Origin: Floccifex porci
Lineage (GTDB): Bacteria > Bacillota_I > Bacilli_A > Erysipelotrichales > Erysipelotrichaceae
Length of the DNA: 64,000 nt
Assembly (NCBI RefSeq): GCF_009696175.1
Contig: NZ_VUMM01000002.1
Coordinates: 124,001-188,000 of the forward strand
Reading direction: 5' to 3'
Shown here in pieces: positions 54,216 to 63,900 of this stretch. The notes beneath the pieces are model-generated. The model searched no databases and was not told the origin of the DNA. It saw only the letters and a list, made by a program, of their open reading frames with translations. The translations under genes were made by a program, and so were the position numbers. Numbering within the stretch: position 1 is the stretch's first letter; each line of letters begins with the position of its first letter.

Positions 54216-56753
54216 ATGAAAGAAAAAAAATTATCACCTATGATGGAACATTATATAAAAGTAAAAGAAGAAAATCCGGATAAAATTTTATTTTATCGTG
54301 TAGGTGATTTCTATGAGATGTTTATGGATGATGCCAGACTGGCTTCTCAGGAACTGGATCTTGTTTTAACAGGAAAAAGTGCAGGAGTCGAAGAGAAAAT
54401 TCCAATGTGTGGAATTCCTTATCATGCTGCCAATTCATACATTCAAAGACTGGTAAAAAAAGGTTATAAAGTTGCCATTTGTGAACAGTTAAGTGATCCA
54501 GCCACTTCAAAAGGACTGGTTGAAAGAGGAATTATCAAAGTAATAACACCTGGAACATATATGGATGAAGTAATGGATGCCAAATCAAATAATTATATGG
54601 CTTCTATTTCAATATCAAGCTGGAATGTATGTGCTTTATTTTGTGAATTAAGCACAGGAGAATTAAAATATCAGATTCTGGACCGTTCTTTGATTTCACT
54701 GGAAAAAGCGTTATTGACAATGGATACCAGTGAAATAGTAGTTCCTGTTACATTAGATAAAAGATGGTTAGCAGCACTGGAAGAAATGGATACAATAACG
54801 GTATCTCTGCAGAAAAAAGAAAATCTGGAAAATGAAGATGTTAAATTATTACATGAAAACGATCCTGAAATTGTAAAAAATGCTTTGGCCCAATTAATGG
54901 CTTATTTAAAAGAAACACAGAAACAGCATATTGATCATTTTATGCCAGTGACTTCAATGGACGCACAAAGTACACTGGTACTGGATTATGAAACGAAAAA
55001 TCATCTGGATCTGATTACTTCTCATTCTTCCAGTACAAAATCAGAAAGTTTATGGACTTTTATGGATCGATGTCAAAGTGCAATGGGATCTCGTACTTTA
55101 AAACAATGGATTGAAATGCCTTTGATCAATGCTCCTAAAATTGAAAAAAGACAAAGAGCTATCTTAACTTTAAAAAATGATTTTATATTAAGAGAAAATT
55201 TAAAAGAACATTTAGCTTATATATATGATATGGAACGACTGGCTTCTCGTATGGCTTATGGAAATGCCAGTCCAAGAGATGTCCTTCAGCTGGTGACAAC
55301 TTTAGAACACGCAAAACCAATATTAGAACTGGCACAAAAGATTGAATCGTATCCAGAATTTAAAGAAACTCCGGATTGTCATAGTTTATATATAGAAATC
55401 CAAAATGCTATTGTGGAGAATCCTCCTTTAACTTTAAAAGAAGGGGGAGTATTTAAAGAAGGATACAATGTTCAATTGGATGAATTAAGAAATATTTCAA
55501 GTAAAGGAAAAAATACCATTTTAGAAATTGAAAATAAAGAAAAAGAAAGAACAGGAATCAAATCTTTAAAAATAGGATACAATCGAGTATTTGGATATTA
55601 TATTGAAGTTCGCAATGGATATTTAAATGATATAAAAGAAGAATATGGATATTATCCAAAGCAGACACTGGCCAATGCCACTCGTTTTGTGACTTCTGAA
55701 TTGAAAGAAAAAGAAGATCAGATTGTTCATGCACAGGAAGAAAAGAATAGACTGGAACAGGAACTATTCACAAAACTGCTGCTTAGAATTAAAGAAGATT
55801 TATTTGATCTGCATAGTTGTGCTAAAGCTCTGGCAAGTATTGATGTACTGGTTTCTTTAACACAGTTGGCAATTGATAAAGGATATGTCTGTCCTGTATT
55901 TCATCCGGAAATGTCTGTAAAAGTGATAGAAGGAAAACATCCAATTTTAGAAGATCGAATGAAAAAGAAAAAGTTTGTATCCAATAATTGGATCATGGAT
56001 GAAAACAATTCAATTGAATTGATTACGGGACCAAATATGGGTGGAAAATCTACTTATATGAGACAGAATGCTTTGATTGTGATTATGGCACAAATGGGAA
56101 GTTTTGTACCTTGTAAATCGTGTGAACTGCCTATTTTTGATCGTATATTTACGCGAATTGGAGCCAGTGACGATATATTAACTGGGAAATCTACATTTAT
56201 GGTGGAAATGATGGAAGCCAATGTAGCTCTTCGTTATGCGACAAAACACTCTTTAATTTTATTTGATGAAATTGGAAGAGGAACAGCAACTTATGATGGA
56301 ATGGCTCTAGCTCAGGCGATGTTAGAATATATAGAAGAAGTGATTCAGGCAAAAACGTTATTCTCTACGCATTATCATGAATTAACAGAAATGGAAAATA
56401 CACATGCAAGAGTTAAAAATGTACATGTAGATGTAAAAGAGAAAAAAGGAGAAATTGAATTCCGTTATCGTATGATTGAAGGAAAAGCGGATAAATCTTA
56501 TGGTATTCATGTCGCAAAATTAGCGCATTTACCAAAAGTGGTATTGGAAAGAGCCACTCAATTATTAAAAGATTATGAAAATATAGACAATACATCTTCT
56601 TATCAGCCAAGTTTGTTTGTGATGGATCCCATTCAGCCAGAAAAATCAAAATTAATGGATCGTCTTCATGAACTGGACATTGATTCGATGTCACCAAGAG
56701 AAGCTATGGAATGTTTATATGAATTGAAACAGTTAGCCGATGAAATAGAATAG
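54216..56753 (+). CDS. mutS: DNA mismatch repair protein MutS
   Basis: MutS recognises mismatches and small loops. The 845 residues carry the mismatch-binding N-terminal domain with ILFYRVGDFYEMFMDDA near residue 24 (the F-x-E motif), a Walker A LITGPNMGGKSTYMRQ near 604, ILFDEIGRGTATYDGMA near 680, and FSTHYHELTEME near 714. ATG 54216 follows GGAGA; a GTG six codons earlier lacks one. It leads the mutS-mutL-miaA operon. Confidence 0.98.
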   Translation: MKEKKLSPMMEHYIKVKEENPDKILFYRVGDFYEMFMDDARLASQELDLVLTGKSAGVEEKIPMCGIPYHAANSYIQRLVKKGYKVAICEQLSDPATSKGLVERGIIKVITPGTYMDEVMDAKSNNYMASISISSWNVCALFCELSTGELKYQILDRSLISLEKALLTMDTSEIVVPVTLDKRWLAALEEMDTITVSLQKKENLENEDVKLLHENDPEIVKNALAQLMAYLKETQKQHIDHFMPVTSMDAQSTLVLDYETKNHLDLITSHSSSTKSESLWTFMDRCQSAMGSRTLKQWIEMPLINAPKIEKRQRAILTLKNDFILRENLKEHLAYIYDMERLASRMAYGNASPRDVLQLVTTLEHAKPILELAQKIESYPEFKETPDCHSLYIEIQNAIVENPPLTLKEGGVFKEGYNVQLDELRNISSKGKNTILEIENKEKERTGIKSLKIGYNRVFGYYIEVRNGYLNDIKEEYGYYPKQTLANATRFVTSELKEKEDQIVHAQEEKNRLEQELFTKLLLRIKEDLFDLHSCAKALASIDVLVSLTQLAIDKGYVCPVFHPEMSVKVIEGKHPILEDRMKKKKFVSNNWIMDENNSIELITGPNMGGKSTYMRQNALIVIMAQMGSFVPCKSCELPIFDRIFTRIGASDDILTGKSTFMVEMMEANVALRYATKHSLILFDEIGRGTATYDGMALAQAMLEYIEEVIQAKTLFSTHYHELTEMENTHARVKNVHVDVKEKKGEIEFRYRMIEGKADKSYGIHVAKLAHLPKVVLERATQLLKDYENIDNTSSYQPSLFVMDPIQPEKSKLMDRLHELDIDSMSPREAMECLYELKQLADEIE

Positions 56754-56763
56754 AGGTAAAAAA

Positions 56764-58524
56764 GTGTCAAAGATACATATACTGAGTGAACATTTGACAA
56801 ATATGATTGCAGCAGGAGAAGTGGTTGAAAGACCAGCTGGAATTGTAAAAGAATGTGTAGAAAACAGCATAGATGCTCATGCGAAAACCATTGAAATTGA
56901 AGCCTTTCAGGGTGGAATTGAAAGGCTTGTGATTACGGATGATGGTTGTGGTATGGATCATGAAGATGCCCAGATGGCTTTTAATCGCCATGCGACCAGT
57001 AAAATGCATAGTGAAGAAGAACTCTTTAATATAGGTACAATGGGATTTCGAGGAGAAGCTTTACCAAGTATTGCTGCAGTATCAAAAGTGAATCTGGAAA
57101 CTAATGATGGAAATCAGGGAAGCATCATTGAATATGAATATGGTCAATTAAAACGAAAAGAAATTTATGATTGTCCCAAAGGAACCAGAATTGAAATTGA
57201 AGGTCTGTTTCTGAAAACACCAGCTCGATTCAAACATTTAAAAAGTGCAGCCTATGAATTTTCAGTGATTGCGGATCTGATCAATAAAATGGCATTGTCT
57301 TTTCCAGATATTCGGTTTGTACTGTCTCATGACGGAAGAGTGGTTTTTCAGACCAGTGGAAATGGCAACATTCAGGAAATATTATATTTGATGTATGGAA
57401 AAGAAGTGGCTGAAAATGCGATTCCTTTTGAATCCAGTGATGAAGATTTTCATATCAAAGGATATGCGATTCAACCAAAAATAAATCGAGCAACCAAATA
57501 TTTTATGTTTATTTCTTTAAATAAAAGACTGATCAGATCTAAATATATACAGAATGCGATATTAGATGCCTACAGTGATTATTTACCAGTGAATCGATTT
57601 CCCATTGTAGTAATCAATATTGATATTGATACACAGCTGGTAGATGTCAATGTACACCCTAATAAATGGGAAGTTCGATTATCGAAACAGAATCAATGTC
57701 TATCTTTGATTCGTTCCACTTTAAAAAATACTTTAAAAAAATCATTACAGACAGTTGAAAAAGTAAAAAAGAAAGAACCAGAAAAAATTATGATTCAGGA
57801 AGAAATTCCTTTTTCATATGAAATAGAAGAAAAACCAATAATAGTCAATGAATCTTCTTTTGGCTTTGACACTTATGAAAAAGTTCAGGAAGTACCATTG
57901 ATCATTGAAGAAAAAGAAGAAATAAAAGAAAATAAAGGACATGAATTTTTTTATCATTTACAGGTACTGGCACAATTTCATGAATCCTACATTTTATGTT
58001 CCAACCAGCAGGGACTGGTGATTATCGATCAGCATGCAGCTCAGGAAAGATATCATTATGAACAGATAAAAAAATCACTGGAAAAGCCATGTACACAATT
58101 ACAGCCATTAATGGTACCCATTCAGATCAATGTCACAACCAGTATTATGACAATGATTTCAAAAATAAATGAACAGGTACAATTTTTTGGTCTACATTTT
58201 GAACCTTTTGGAAACGATCAGGTTATCATACGTGAAATTCCAATCTGGTTTCAGGACGTACATGAAGATGAATTTTTTCAGGATCTGATGGATTTCTTTA
58301 TGCAGAACGAAAATGTAGATATGGAAAAATTAAGAAAACACGTTTTATCAACAATGGCCTGTCATTCTTCCATTCGCTTTCATCGTTCCTTGACAATGGA
58401 AGAAATGAAACAGGTTATTGTAGATCTTCAAAAATGTGAACAGCCTTATCATTGTCCACATGGAAGACCAACCGTTATTACTATCAGTGATCAGGAATTA
58501 TTAAAGGAGTTTGAACGTGGATAA
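56764..58524 (+). CDS. mutL: DNA mismatch repair protein MutL
   Basis: MutL links MutS to strand removal. The 586-residue protein starts at GTG 56764 behind AGAGGT. GHKL ATPase motifs are ECVENSIDAHAK near residue 30, ITDDGCGMDHEDA near 58 and TMGFRGEALPSIAAVSK near 91. The C-terminal part holds the endonuclease motif DQHAAQERYHYE near 420 and CPHGRPT near 567, so this is the nicking type found where MutH is absent. Confidence 0.97.
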   Translation: MSKIHILSEHLTNMIAAGEVVERPAGIVKECVENSIDAHAKTIEIEAFQGGIERLVITDDGCGMDHEDAQMAFNRHATSKMHSEEELFNIGTMGFRGEALPSIAAVSKVNLETNDGNQGSIIEYEYGQLKRKEIYDCPKGTRIEIEGLFLKTPARFKHLKSAAYEFSVIADLINKMALSFPDIRFVLSHDGRVVFQTSGNGNIQEILYLMYGKEVAENAIPFESSDEDFHIKGYAIQPKINRATKYFMFISLNKRLIRSKYIQNAILDAYSDYLPVNRFPIVVINIDIDTQLVDVNVHPNKWEVRLSKQNQCLSLIRSTLKNTLKKSLQTVEKVKKKEPEKIMIQEEIPFSYEIEEKPIIVNESSFGFDTYEKVQEVPLIIEEKEEIKENKGHEFFYHLQVLAQFHESYILCSNQQGLVIIDQHAAQERYHYEQIKKSLEKPCTQLQPLMVPIQINVTTSIMTMISKINEQVQFFGLHFEPFGNDQVIIREIPIWFQDVHEDEFFQDLMDFFMQNENVDMEKLRKHVLSTMACHSSIRFHRSLTMEEMKQVIVDLQKCEQPYHCPHGRPTVITISDQELLKEFERG

Positions 58525-59425
58525 AAAAATTATCGCAATTGTTGGACCTACAGGAATTGGAAAAACATCTTTATCCATTGAACTAGCCAAAGCACTAAAT
58601 GGAGAAGTGATTTCCTGTGACAGTATGCAGGTCTATAAAAAAATGGATATAGGAACCGCTAAAGTTACTAAAGAAGAAATGGATGGAATCTTTCATTATT
58701 TAATTGACATTCAGGAATACGATCAGCCATATAATGTGATGATTTTTCAGGATGTCTGTCGTAAATCCATTCAAAAAATTCAAAATAAAAATAAACAGGT
58801 GATTTTATGTGGAGGAACAGGTCTTTATTTAAAAGCTGCTTTATACGATTATACATTTGAAGAAGAAACACAGGATGAAGACTATTTAAAGGAATTAAAC
58901 CAGAAATCCAATGAAGAACTGTATGAATTATTAAAAGAAATCGATGAAAAATCTTTAGAAAAAATTCATAAAAACAATCGTAAACGAATTCTTCGTGCAT
59001 TGATGATGGCTCATAGTGGAATGAGCAAGAGTCAAAGAGAACAGCAGCAGAAACATATTCCTTTGTATGATATATATTATATTGGTTTAGATGTGGATCG
59101 TAATATTCTTCATCAAAGAATCAATGATCGGGTGGATAAAATGTTTGAACAAGGCCTGGTAGAAGAAGTGACTTCTTTATTTAAAGATGAAAAAACATGG
59201 GAATATACGAGTTTTCAGGGGATTGGATATAAAGAATTTAAAGATTATTTTTTAGATCAGATCACTTTAGAAGAAACAAAAGAAAGAATCAAAACGCATT
59301 CACGTCAATATGCTAAACGACAATATACATGGTTTAAGAATCAGATGCCGGTTCACTGGTATTCCATTGATCAGAAAGAACAGATTCTAAAAGATGTGAA
59401 ACAATGGCTGAAGGGAGAAATATGA
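58517..59425 (+). CDS. miaA: tRNA dimethylallyltransferase MiaA
   Basis: MiaA adds an isopentenyl group to A37 of tRNAs reading UNN codons. The 302 residues have the P-loop AIVGPTGIGKTSLSIELAK at the start, ISCDSMQVYKKMDIGTAK near residue 33, LCGGTGLYLKAAL near 97, and RQYAKRQYTWFKNQ near 255. I prefer GTG 58517, seven bases after AAAGGAG; a TTG at 58511 would lie too close to it. The start overlaps the mutL end. Confidence 0.95.
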   Translation: MDKKIIAIVGPTGIGKTSLSIELAKALNGEVISCDSMQVYKKMDIGTAKVTKEEMDGIFHYLIDIQEYDQPYNVMIFQDVCRKSIQKIQNKNKQVILCGGTGLYLKAALYDYTFEEETQDEDYLKELNQKSNEELYELLKEIDEKSLEKIHKNNRKRILRALMMAHSGMSKSQREQQQKHIPLYDIYYIGLDVDRNILHQRINDRVDKMFEQGLVEEVTSLFKDEKTWEYTSFQGIGYKEFKDYFLDQITLEETKERIKTHSRQYAKRQYTWFKNQMPVHWYSIDQKEQILKDVKQWLKGEI

Positions 59426-60330
59426 AATACGTATTTATAGTCAATCCAAATTCCAGAAAAGAAGGATTGTATACATTAATGAATCAGATCAAATCGCATT
59501 TTCCAAATGAAAAAGTGATCATTGAAAAAACACAATCTATGAATCATGCCTGTCATATTGCCAGAAAATATGCTTTTAAAGAGGAAGAACCCATTCATAT
59601 GTTTGCCTGTGGAGGAGATGGAACTTTACATGAAATTGTGAATGGAATTGCAGGATGTAAACATATCACATTATCCATTGTTCCAATTGGAACCGGAAAT
59701 GATTTTGTGAAATATTTTGATCATTTAAGTCGTGAAGATTTTTTGAATTTTGATTTATTAAAAAAAGGAGAAATCGTTCGTTGTGATTTATTAAAAGTAA
59801 ATGGAGAATATGCCATAAATACGATTTCTTTTGGATTTGATGTACATGTGGCAATGCATGTAAATGAATATCGAAAAAAATTACCAGTAAGAGGAATTTT
59901 ACCTTATTATTTAGGAATGCTTTCCAGTTTAAGAAAACCTATCTCTTCTTCTTTTGATATTCAGATAGACGATCATAAACTGGAAGAAAAAATATTTTCT
60001 TTTGTGGTAATCACAAATGGAAGATATTATGGAGGAGGATATAAACCTTGTCCACAAGCTTTAATTAATGATAGTAAATTAGATATCTGTTTAATTAGAG
60101 ATGTAAAAAGAACAGAAATATTAAAACTGGCAAAAGTATACGAAAAAGGAGATCATTTAAATTATCCAGATCTAGCTTATGTCACAAAAGGAAATGTTGT
60201 CTCTTTACATACAAACAATCAGGAAATTTATACGAATTTAGATGGAGAAATTCGTTTATTAAAAAATCCAACCATTGAAATTGTAGAAAATCAGATTCAA
60301 TTGTTGATTCCATCAAAAAATAAGGAGTAG
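59422..60330 (+). CDS. Diacylglycerol/lipid kinase (YegS/DgkB family)
   Basis: A 302-residue DAGK-catalytic-fold kinase that probably phosphorylates diacylglycerol or another lipid. The motif FACGGDGTLHEIVNGIAG is near residue 60 and IVPIGTGNDFVKYF near 83. The C-terminal half includes TNGRYYGGGYKPCPQA. It may recycle lipid from envelope polymer synthesis, but this is not shown here. ATG 59422 has an AAGGGAGA site and overlaps the miaA stop by four bases. Confidence 0.9.
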   Translation: MKYVFIVNPNSRKEGLYTLMNQIKSHFPNEKVIIEKTQSMNHACHIARKYAFKEEEPIHMFACGGDGTLHEIVNGIAGCKHITLSIVPIGTGNDFVKYFDHLSREDFLNFDLLKKGEIVRCDLLKVNGEYAINTISFGFDVHVAMHVNEYRKKLPVRGILPYYLGMLSSLRKPISSSFDIQIDDHKLEEKIFSFVVITNGRYYGGGYKPCPQALINDSKLDICLIRDVKRTEILKLAKVYEKGDHLNYPDLAYVTKGNVVSLHTNNQEIYTNLDGEIRLLKNPTIEIVENQIQLLIPSKNKE

Positions 60331-60332
60331 AA

Positions 60333-61595
60333 ATGGAACCGGAATTAGAAATACAGATTATTACATTGATTATATTATTATTTTTATCTTCTTTCTTTTC
60401 CTCTGCTGAAACCGCTCTGGTATCGGTGAATCGAATTAAGATTCGAACTTTAGAAGAAGAAGGAAATAAAAAAGCCAAAACATTAATGAAGATTTATGAA
60501 AATGAAGCTAAAATGCTGAGTGCTATTTTAATTGGAAATAACTTAGTCAATACATATGCAGCTTCTATTGCAGCCACTATTGCCTATGCTTTTGGTGGAG
60601 CAGCTGTTGGACTTGCGACCTTTCTGATTACTTTGTTCATACTGATTTTTGGAGAGATTACACCAAAAACTCTGGCTACCCAAAATGCGGAAAAAATAGC
60701 TTTGGCCTATGCACCGGTTATTTTATTTCTGATGAAAATTTTAACGCCATTTATTTTCTTTATTAATGGATTCAGCAATATCGTATTAAAAATATTAGGA
60801 GTCAATAAAGATCAGAACAATCCATCTATGACAGAAAATGAATTAAGAACGATGATGGATGTATCTCATGAAGAAGGTGTCATTGAAGAAGATGAAAAGA
60901 ATCTGATCAATAATGTATTTGATTTTACCGATTCAAAAGCCAGAGATGTAATGGTTCCTCGAGTTCATGTGGTTATGGCAGATATTGAAAGTTCCTATAA
61001 AGATTTAATTGAAATCTTTAGAGAAGAACACTTTACCCGTATTCCTATCTATAAAGAATCCATTGATAATATTGTGGGACTGGTTAATATGAAAGATTTA
61101 CTTTTATATGAAGATATTGATGATTTTGATATCAATAAAGTATTAAGAAAACCATATTTTACCTATGAAACAAAGAAAATATCTGAATTATTAGTGGAAA
61201 TGAAAGAATCTACTTTCAATTTAGCCATTGTAGTGGATGAATATGGAGAGCTGGCAGGAATTATTACATTGGAAGATATCATTGAAGAAATTGTTGGAGA
61301 TGTTCATGATGAATATGATGAAGAAGAACAGGAAAACATTAAGAAAATCAATGATACAACATATGATGTAAAAGGATATATCAATTTACATGATTTAAAT
61401 GATGTTTTAGGATTGGATCTGGATAATGAAGATTTTGATTCTATAGGTGGTTTAGTGATTGATGCTTTAGGATGTTTTCCTAAAAAATACGATACCGTTA
61501 CTTTAGAAGATGGAATTAAAATTAAAGTCACTAATCTTGAAAAAAATCGTATAGAAGAAGTACGATTGTATTTACCTGAAAAAGTAGAAGAATAA
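60333..61595 (+). CDS. CNNM/CorB-family membrane protein with CBS domains
   Basis: A 420-residue protein: an N-terminal DUF21 membrane domain (residues 1-180, with SSFFSSAETALVSVNRIKI near 20 and FGEITPKTLATQNAEKIAL near 107), two CBS repeats near 200-330 (ARDVMVPR and LVEMKESTFNLAIVVDEYG) and a C-terminal CorC/HlyC domain (DFDSIGGLVIDALGCFPK). Relatives move or sense magnesium or cobalt. Older annotation calls such proteins hemolysins, which is not supported. AAGGAG precedes it. Confidence 0.9.
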   Translation: MEPELEIQIITLIILLFLSSFFSSAETALVSVNRIKIRTLEEEGNKKAKTLMKIYENEAKMLSAILIGNNLVNTYAASIAATIAYAFGGAAVGLATFLITLFILIFGEITPKTLATQNAEKIALAYAPVILFLMKILTPFIFFINGFSNIVLKILGVNKDQNNPSMTENELRTMMDVSHEEGVIEEDEKNLINNVFDFTDSKARDVMVPRVHVVMADIESSYKDLIEIFREEHFTRIPIYKESIDNIVGLVNMKDLLLYEDIDDFDINKVLRKPYFTYETKKISELLVEMKESTFNLAIVVDEYGELAGIITLEDIIEEIVGDVHDEYDEEEQENIKKINDTTYDVKGYINLHDLNDVLGLDLDNEDFDSIGGLVIDALGCFPKKYDTVTLEDGIKIKVTNLEKNRIEEVRLYLPEKVEE

Positions 61596-61602
61596 TGAAA
61601 AT

Positions 61603-61640
61603 GTCTAATTGTTAAGAAATTAATGATTAGACTTTTTATT
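61603..61640 (+). terminator. Terminator of the mutS to CNNM operon
   Basis: GTCTAAT (61603-61609) and ATTAGAC (61626-61632) pair, with an inner TTAA-GAAA-TTAA hairpin, and are followed by five T residues. Confidence 0.8.
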
Positions 61641-61704
61641 ATATAAAATTTTAGAATAGAAAAATGTAACAAATCACAAAAATCTATTTCAGGGAGGTTC
61701 TAAT

Positions 61705-62208
61705 ATGGAGATTCAAAGAGATTTTTATTTGGATAAATTGATAAAAAGGAAAAGCGTATATTGAAACTCCAAAGAAATATTACTTTTCCAATCTTGGACT
61801 ACGCAATGCCAGAATTAATTTTCGTCAGTTAAAACAGACCCATTCCATGGAGAATGTAGTTTATAACGAACATGGTATGCTTGGATATAGCGTGGATGCA
61901 GGTGTAATACCAATTACAGAAAGAAATCAGGAAGGTAAAAATATCTTAAAAAACTTGAAGTTGATTTTGTGTGTAATCTTGGTTCATCCAGATACTATAT
62001 TCAGTCTGTATACTTACTGCCAGATGAAGCAAAGCGTACTCAGGAAATTAGATCATTTAGAAAGATTGATGATTCTTTTAAGAAAATCGTTGTTACCAAA
62101 GACATCGTTATACCACATTACGATGAATATGGTATCTTGACTGTGAATATTTATGATTTCCTTCTTGATCCACATATACTGGAAAAAAATGTAAACTCAT
62201 GTCAGTAA
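61705..62208 (+). pseudogene. Remnant of a DUF4143-type AAA ATPase gene
   Basis: An intact ribosome site (AGGGAGGT) and start, MEIQRDFYLDKLIKRK, are followed within codons by a frame change into KAYIETPKKYYFSNLGLRNARI, which is the C-terminal DUF4143 region. A second frame change leads to KLEVDFVCNLGSSRYYIQS and the end at 62208. Family members of about 400 residues have a P-loop ATPase domain between these parts; it has been deleted. The gene is dead. Confidence 0.85.
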
Positions 62209-62328
62209 GATGTTTGGAGTCATCATAGATTACTGACTTTTTATAGTATTTTCAAAAAAACAGTGTTAATCTTATATATAGAAAATATATATATGAATCA
62301 TAAATAATAATATTAAAAATGAGAGTCT

Positions 62329-62697
62329 ATGAAACCATTAACAAAAAAAGAATCTGAAGTTATGAACATTTTATGGAAAGAACATCCATTATCTGCCTCA
62401 CAAATTCAAAAAAGATACAGTGAATTAAGCATTTATTCCATTCAGCAGCTGATTCAAAGACTGATGGATACAGGATTTATTAAAGTGGAATGCATTGATT
62501 ATTCAGGTAAGAAATTATCCCGTTTTTTTGCACCTAATGTATCTTTACCTGAATATATTGAATATATAATAGGAAAAGAAACAAAGAATTATAAAGATAC
62601 AGCCTTTTTCTTAGTCGAAAAAATGGAAAGTAAAGAAACATTGGAAGAATTAGAAAAACTTGTTCAGAAACGTAAGAAGGAGCTGGAGGAAAAATGA
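62329..62697 (+). CDS. BlaI/MecI-family transcriptional repressor
   Basis: A 122-residue winged-helix repressor: LTKKESEVMNILWKEHPLSASQIQ at the start, then SIYSIQQLIQRLMDTGFIKVE, followed by a helical dimer domain. BlaI-type repressors are cleaved when their BlaR1 partner senses a signal. The gene overlaps the M56 peptidase gene by four bases. A symmetrical TATATATA-GAAA-ATATATATA lies in the leader near 62272-62292 and may be an operator. Confidence 0.88.
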   Translation: MKPLTKKESEVMNILWKEHPLSASQIQKRYSELSIYSIQQLIQRLMDTGFIKVECIDYSGKKLSRFFAPNVSLPEYIEYIIGKETKNYKDTAFFLVEKMESKETLEELEKLVQKRKKELEEK

Positions 62698-63797
62698 TCT
62701 TATCTTTTTCGTCCATTTTTATCACTCTGGTTGTCAGTACTTTATTAATTTTGTTTTCAGAATATATTTTCATTCATAAACAGAAATTCTACTTTTTTAG
62801 AGTGGATTTTTTAATCATTCTGATGGCAGTGATTTTTATACGTCTGTTATTACCTTTTGAGTATCCATCTTTTACCATCACAATTGAATTGCATCAGTTA
62901 ATGAATCCGATTAATGATTTCTTTTTACATGAATATTTTTCTATTCCATTTTATAAGATTTTTATATTTGTATGGATTACTGTCGCAATCTTGTTAATTG
63001 GTAAATATATATATGATATTTATAAAGAAAATAAACGGATTCAACAGCTTGAATTATTGTGCATCCATAAAAATGTTTCTGATTTTTTTGATGTTAAAAA
63101 GAATGAAGATTATAAAGTATGGATCATGGATTATACTGGATCTCCTATGGTAATTGGTTCAAAAAAAATTATTTTTTTACCAGAAAACATAATAGAAATG
63201 GATCAAATAGAGGACATTATAAGACATGAAATGTCACATATAAATTCAAAAGATTTTTATATGAATGTTTTTGTTCAGCTTATCACAAAAATATACTGGT
63301 GGTTTCTTCCGGTTTATTTATTAAAGAAACAAATGAAATTATTATTAGAAGTACGAGCGGATACGAAAGCAGTAAAGGAGAAAAATGGAAAAGAATTATA
63401 TCAGTATTCTTTGGCATTGATTCAGATTGAAAAACTAATAAAGGAAAATGAGGAATTAAAATTTGAAAATAAAGGAAATACTTTAATATTAGAAAATAAA
63501 GAAACATTAAAATATAGAATACATTATTTAATCAATTCAAAATTCAATAAAAAATCAAATATTGTACTTATTCTAAGTATTGTTCTTCTTCCTTTTCTAT
63601 CAAATTGTATAATTTTTGAAGCGTCTTATGAAGCACCTGAGGAAGATGGACCTTATGTTGAAATATCTGATATTGAAAATGGATACATAGTTCATCATAA
63701 AGATGGAACTTATACATTACATATGAATGATATGGAAGTATCCATATCAAGTATAAGTGAACCACCTTTTTCAGAATTACCAGTTATAGTGGAATAA
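62694..63797 (+). CDS. BlaR1-like M56 membrane metallopeptidase
   Basis: A 367-residue polytopic protein with an M56 peptidase domain: the zinc motif IIRHEMSHINSKDF (HExxH-like HEMSH) is near residue 178, and four membrane segments lie near 3-22, 35-52, 84-105 and 290-310. The outside C-terminal tail of about 60 residues is not a penicillin-binding domain, so it is not a classic beta-lactam sensor. Together with the BlaI-like repressor it forms a two-gene sensor switch of unknown signal. Confidence 0.85.
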   Translation: MILSFSSIFITLVVSTLLILFSEYIFIHKQKFYFFRVDFLIILMAVIFIRLLLPFEYPSFTITIELHQLMNPINDFFLHEYFSIPFYKIFIFVWITVAILLIGKYIYDIYKENKRIQQLELLCIHKNVSDFFDVKKNEDYKVWIMDYTGSPMVIGSKKIIFLPENIIEMDQIEDIIRHEMSHINSKDFYMNVFVQLITKIYWWFLPVYLLKKQMKLLLEVRADTKAVKEKNGKELYQYSLALIQIEKLIKENEELKFENKGNTLILENKETLKYRIHYLINSKFNKKSNIVLILSIVLLPFLSNCIIFEASYEAPEEDGPYVEISDIENGYIVHHKDGTYTLHMNDMEVSISSISEPPFSELPVIVE

Positions 63798-63900
63798 CTA
63801 TAAATGTTTTTATTTCTTTATAACAATAATATTGATAAATATATTAATAGATATTATAATTATAATAAAGATATAAATATTTATAAAGGAGACTATGATT

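Noticed and set aside
60333-61595. Hemolysin annotation of the CBS-domain membrane protein
   Set aside because: The domain order is DUF21-CBS-CorC, a probable metal transport family; the hemolysin label is historical.
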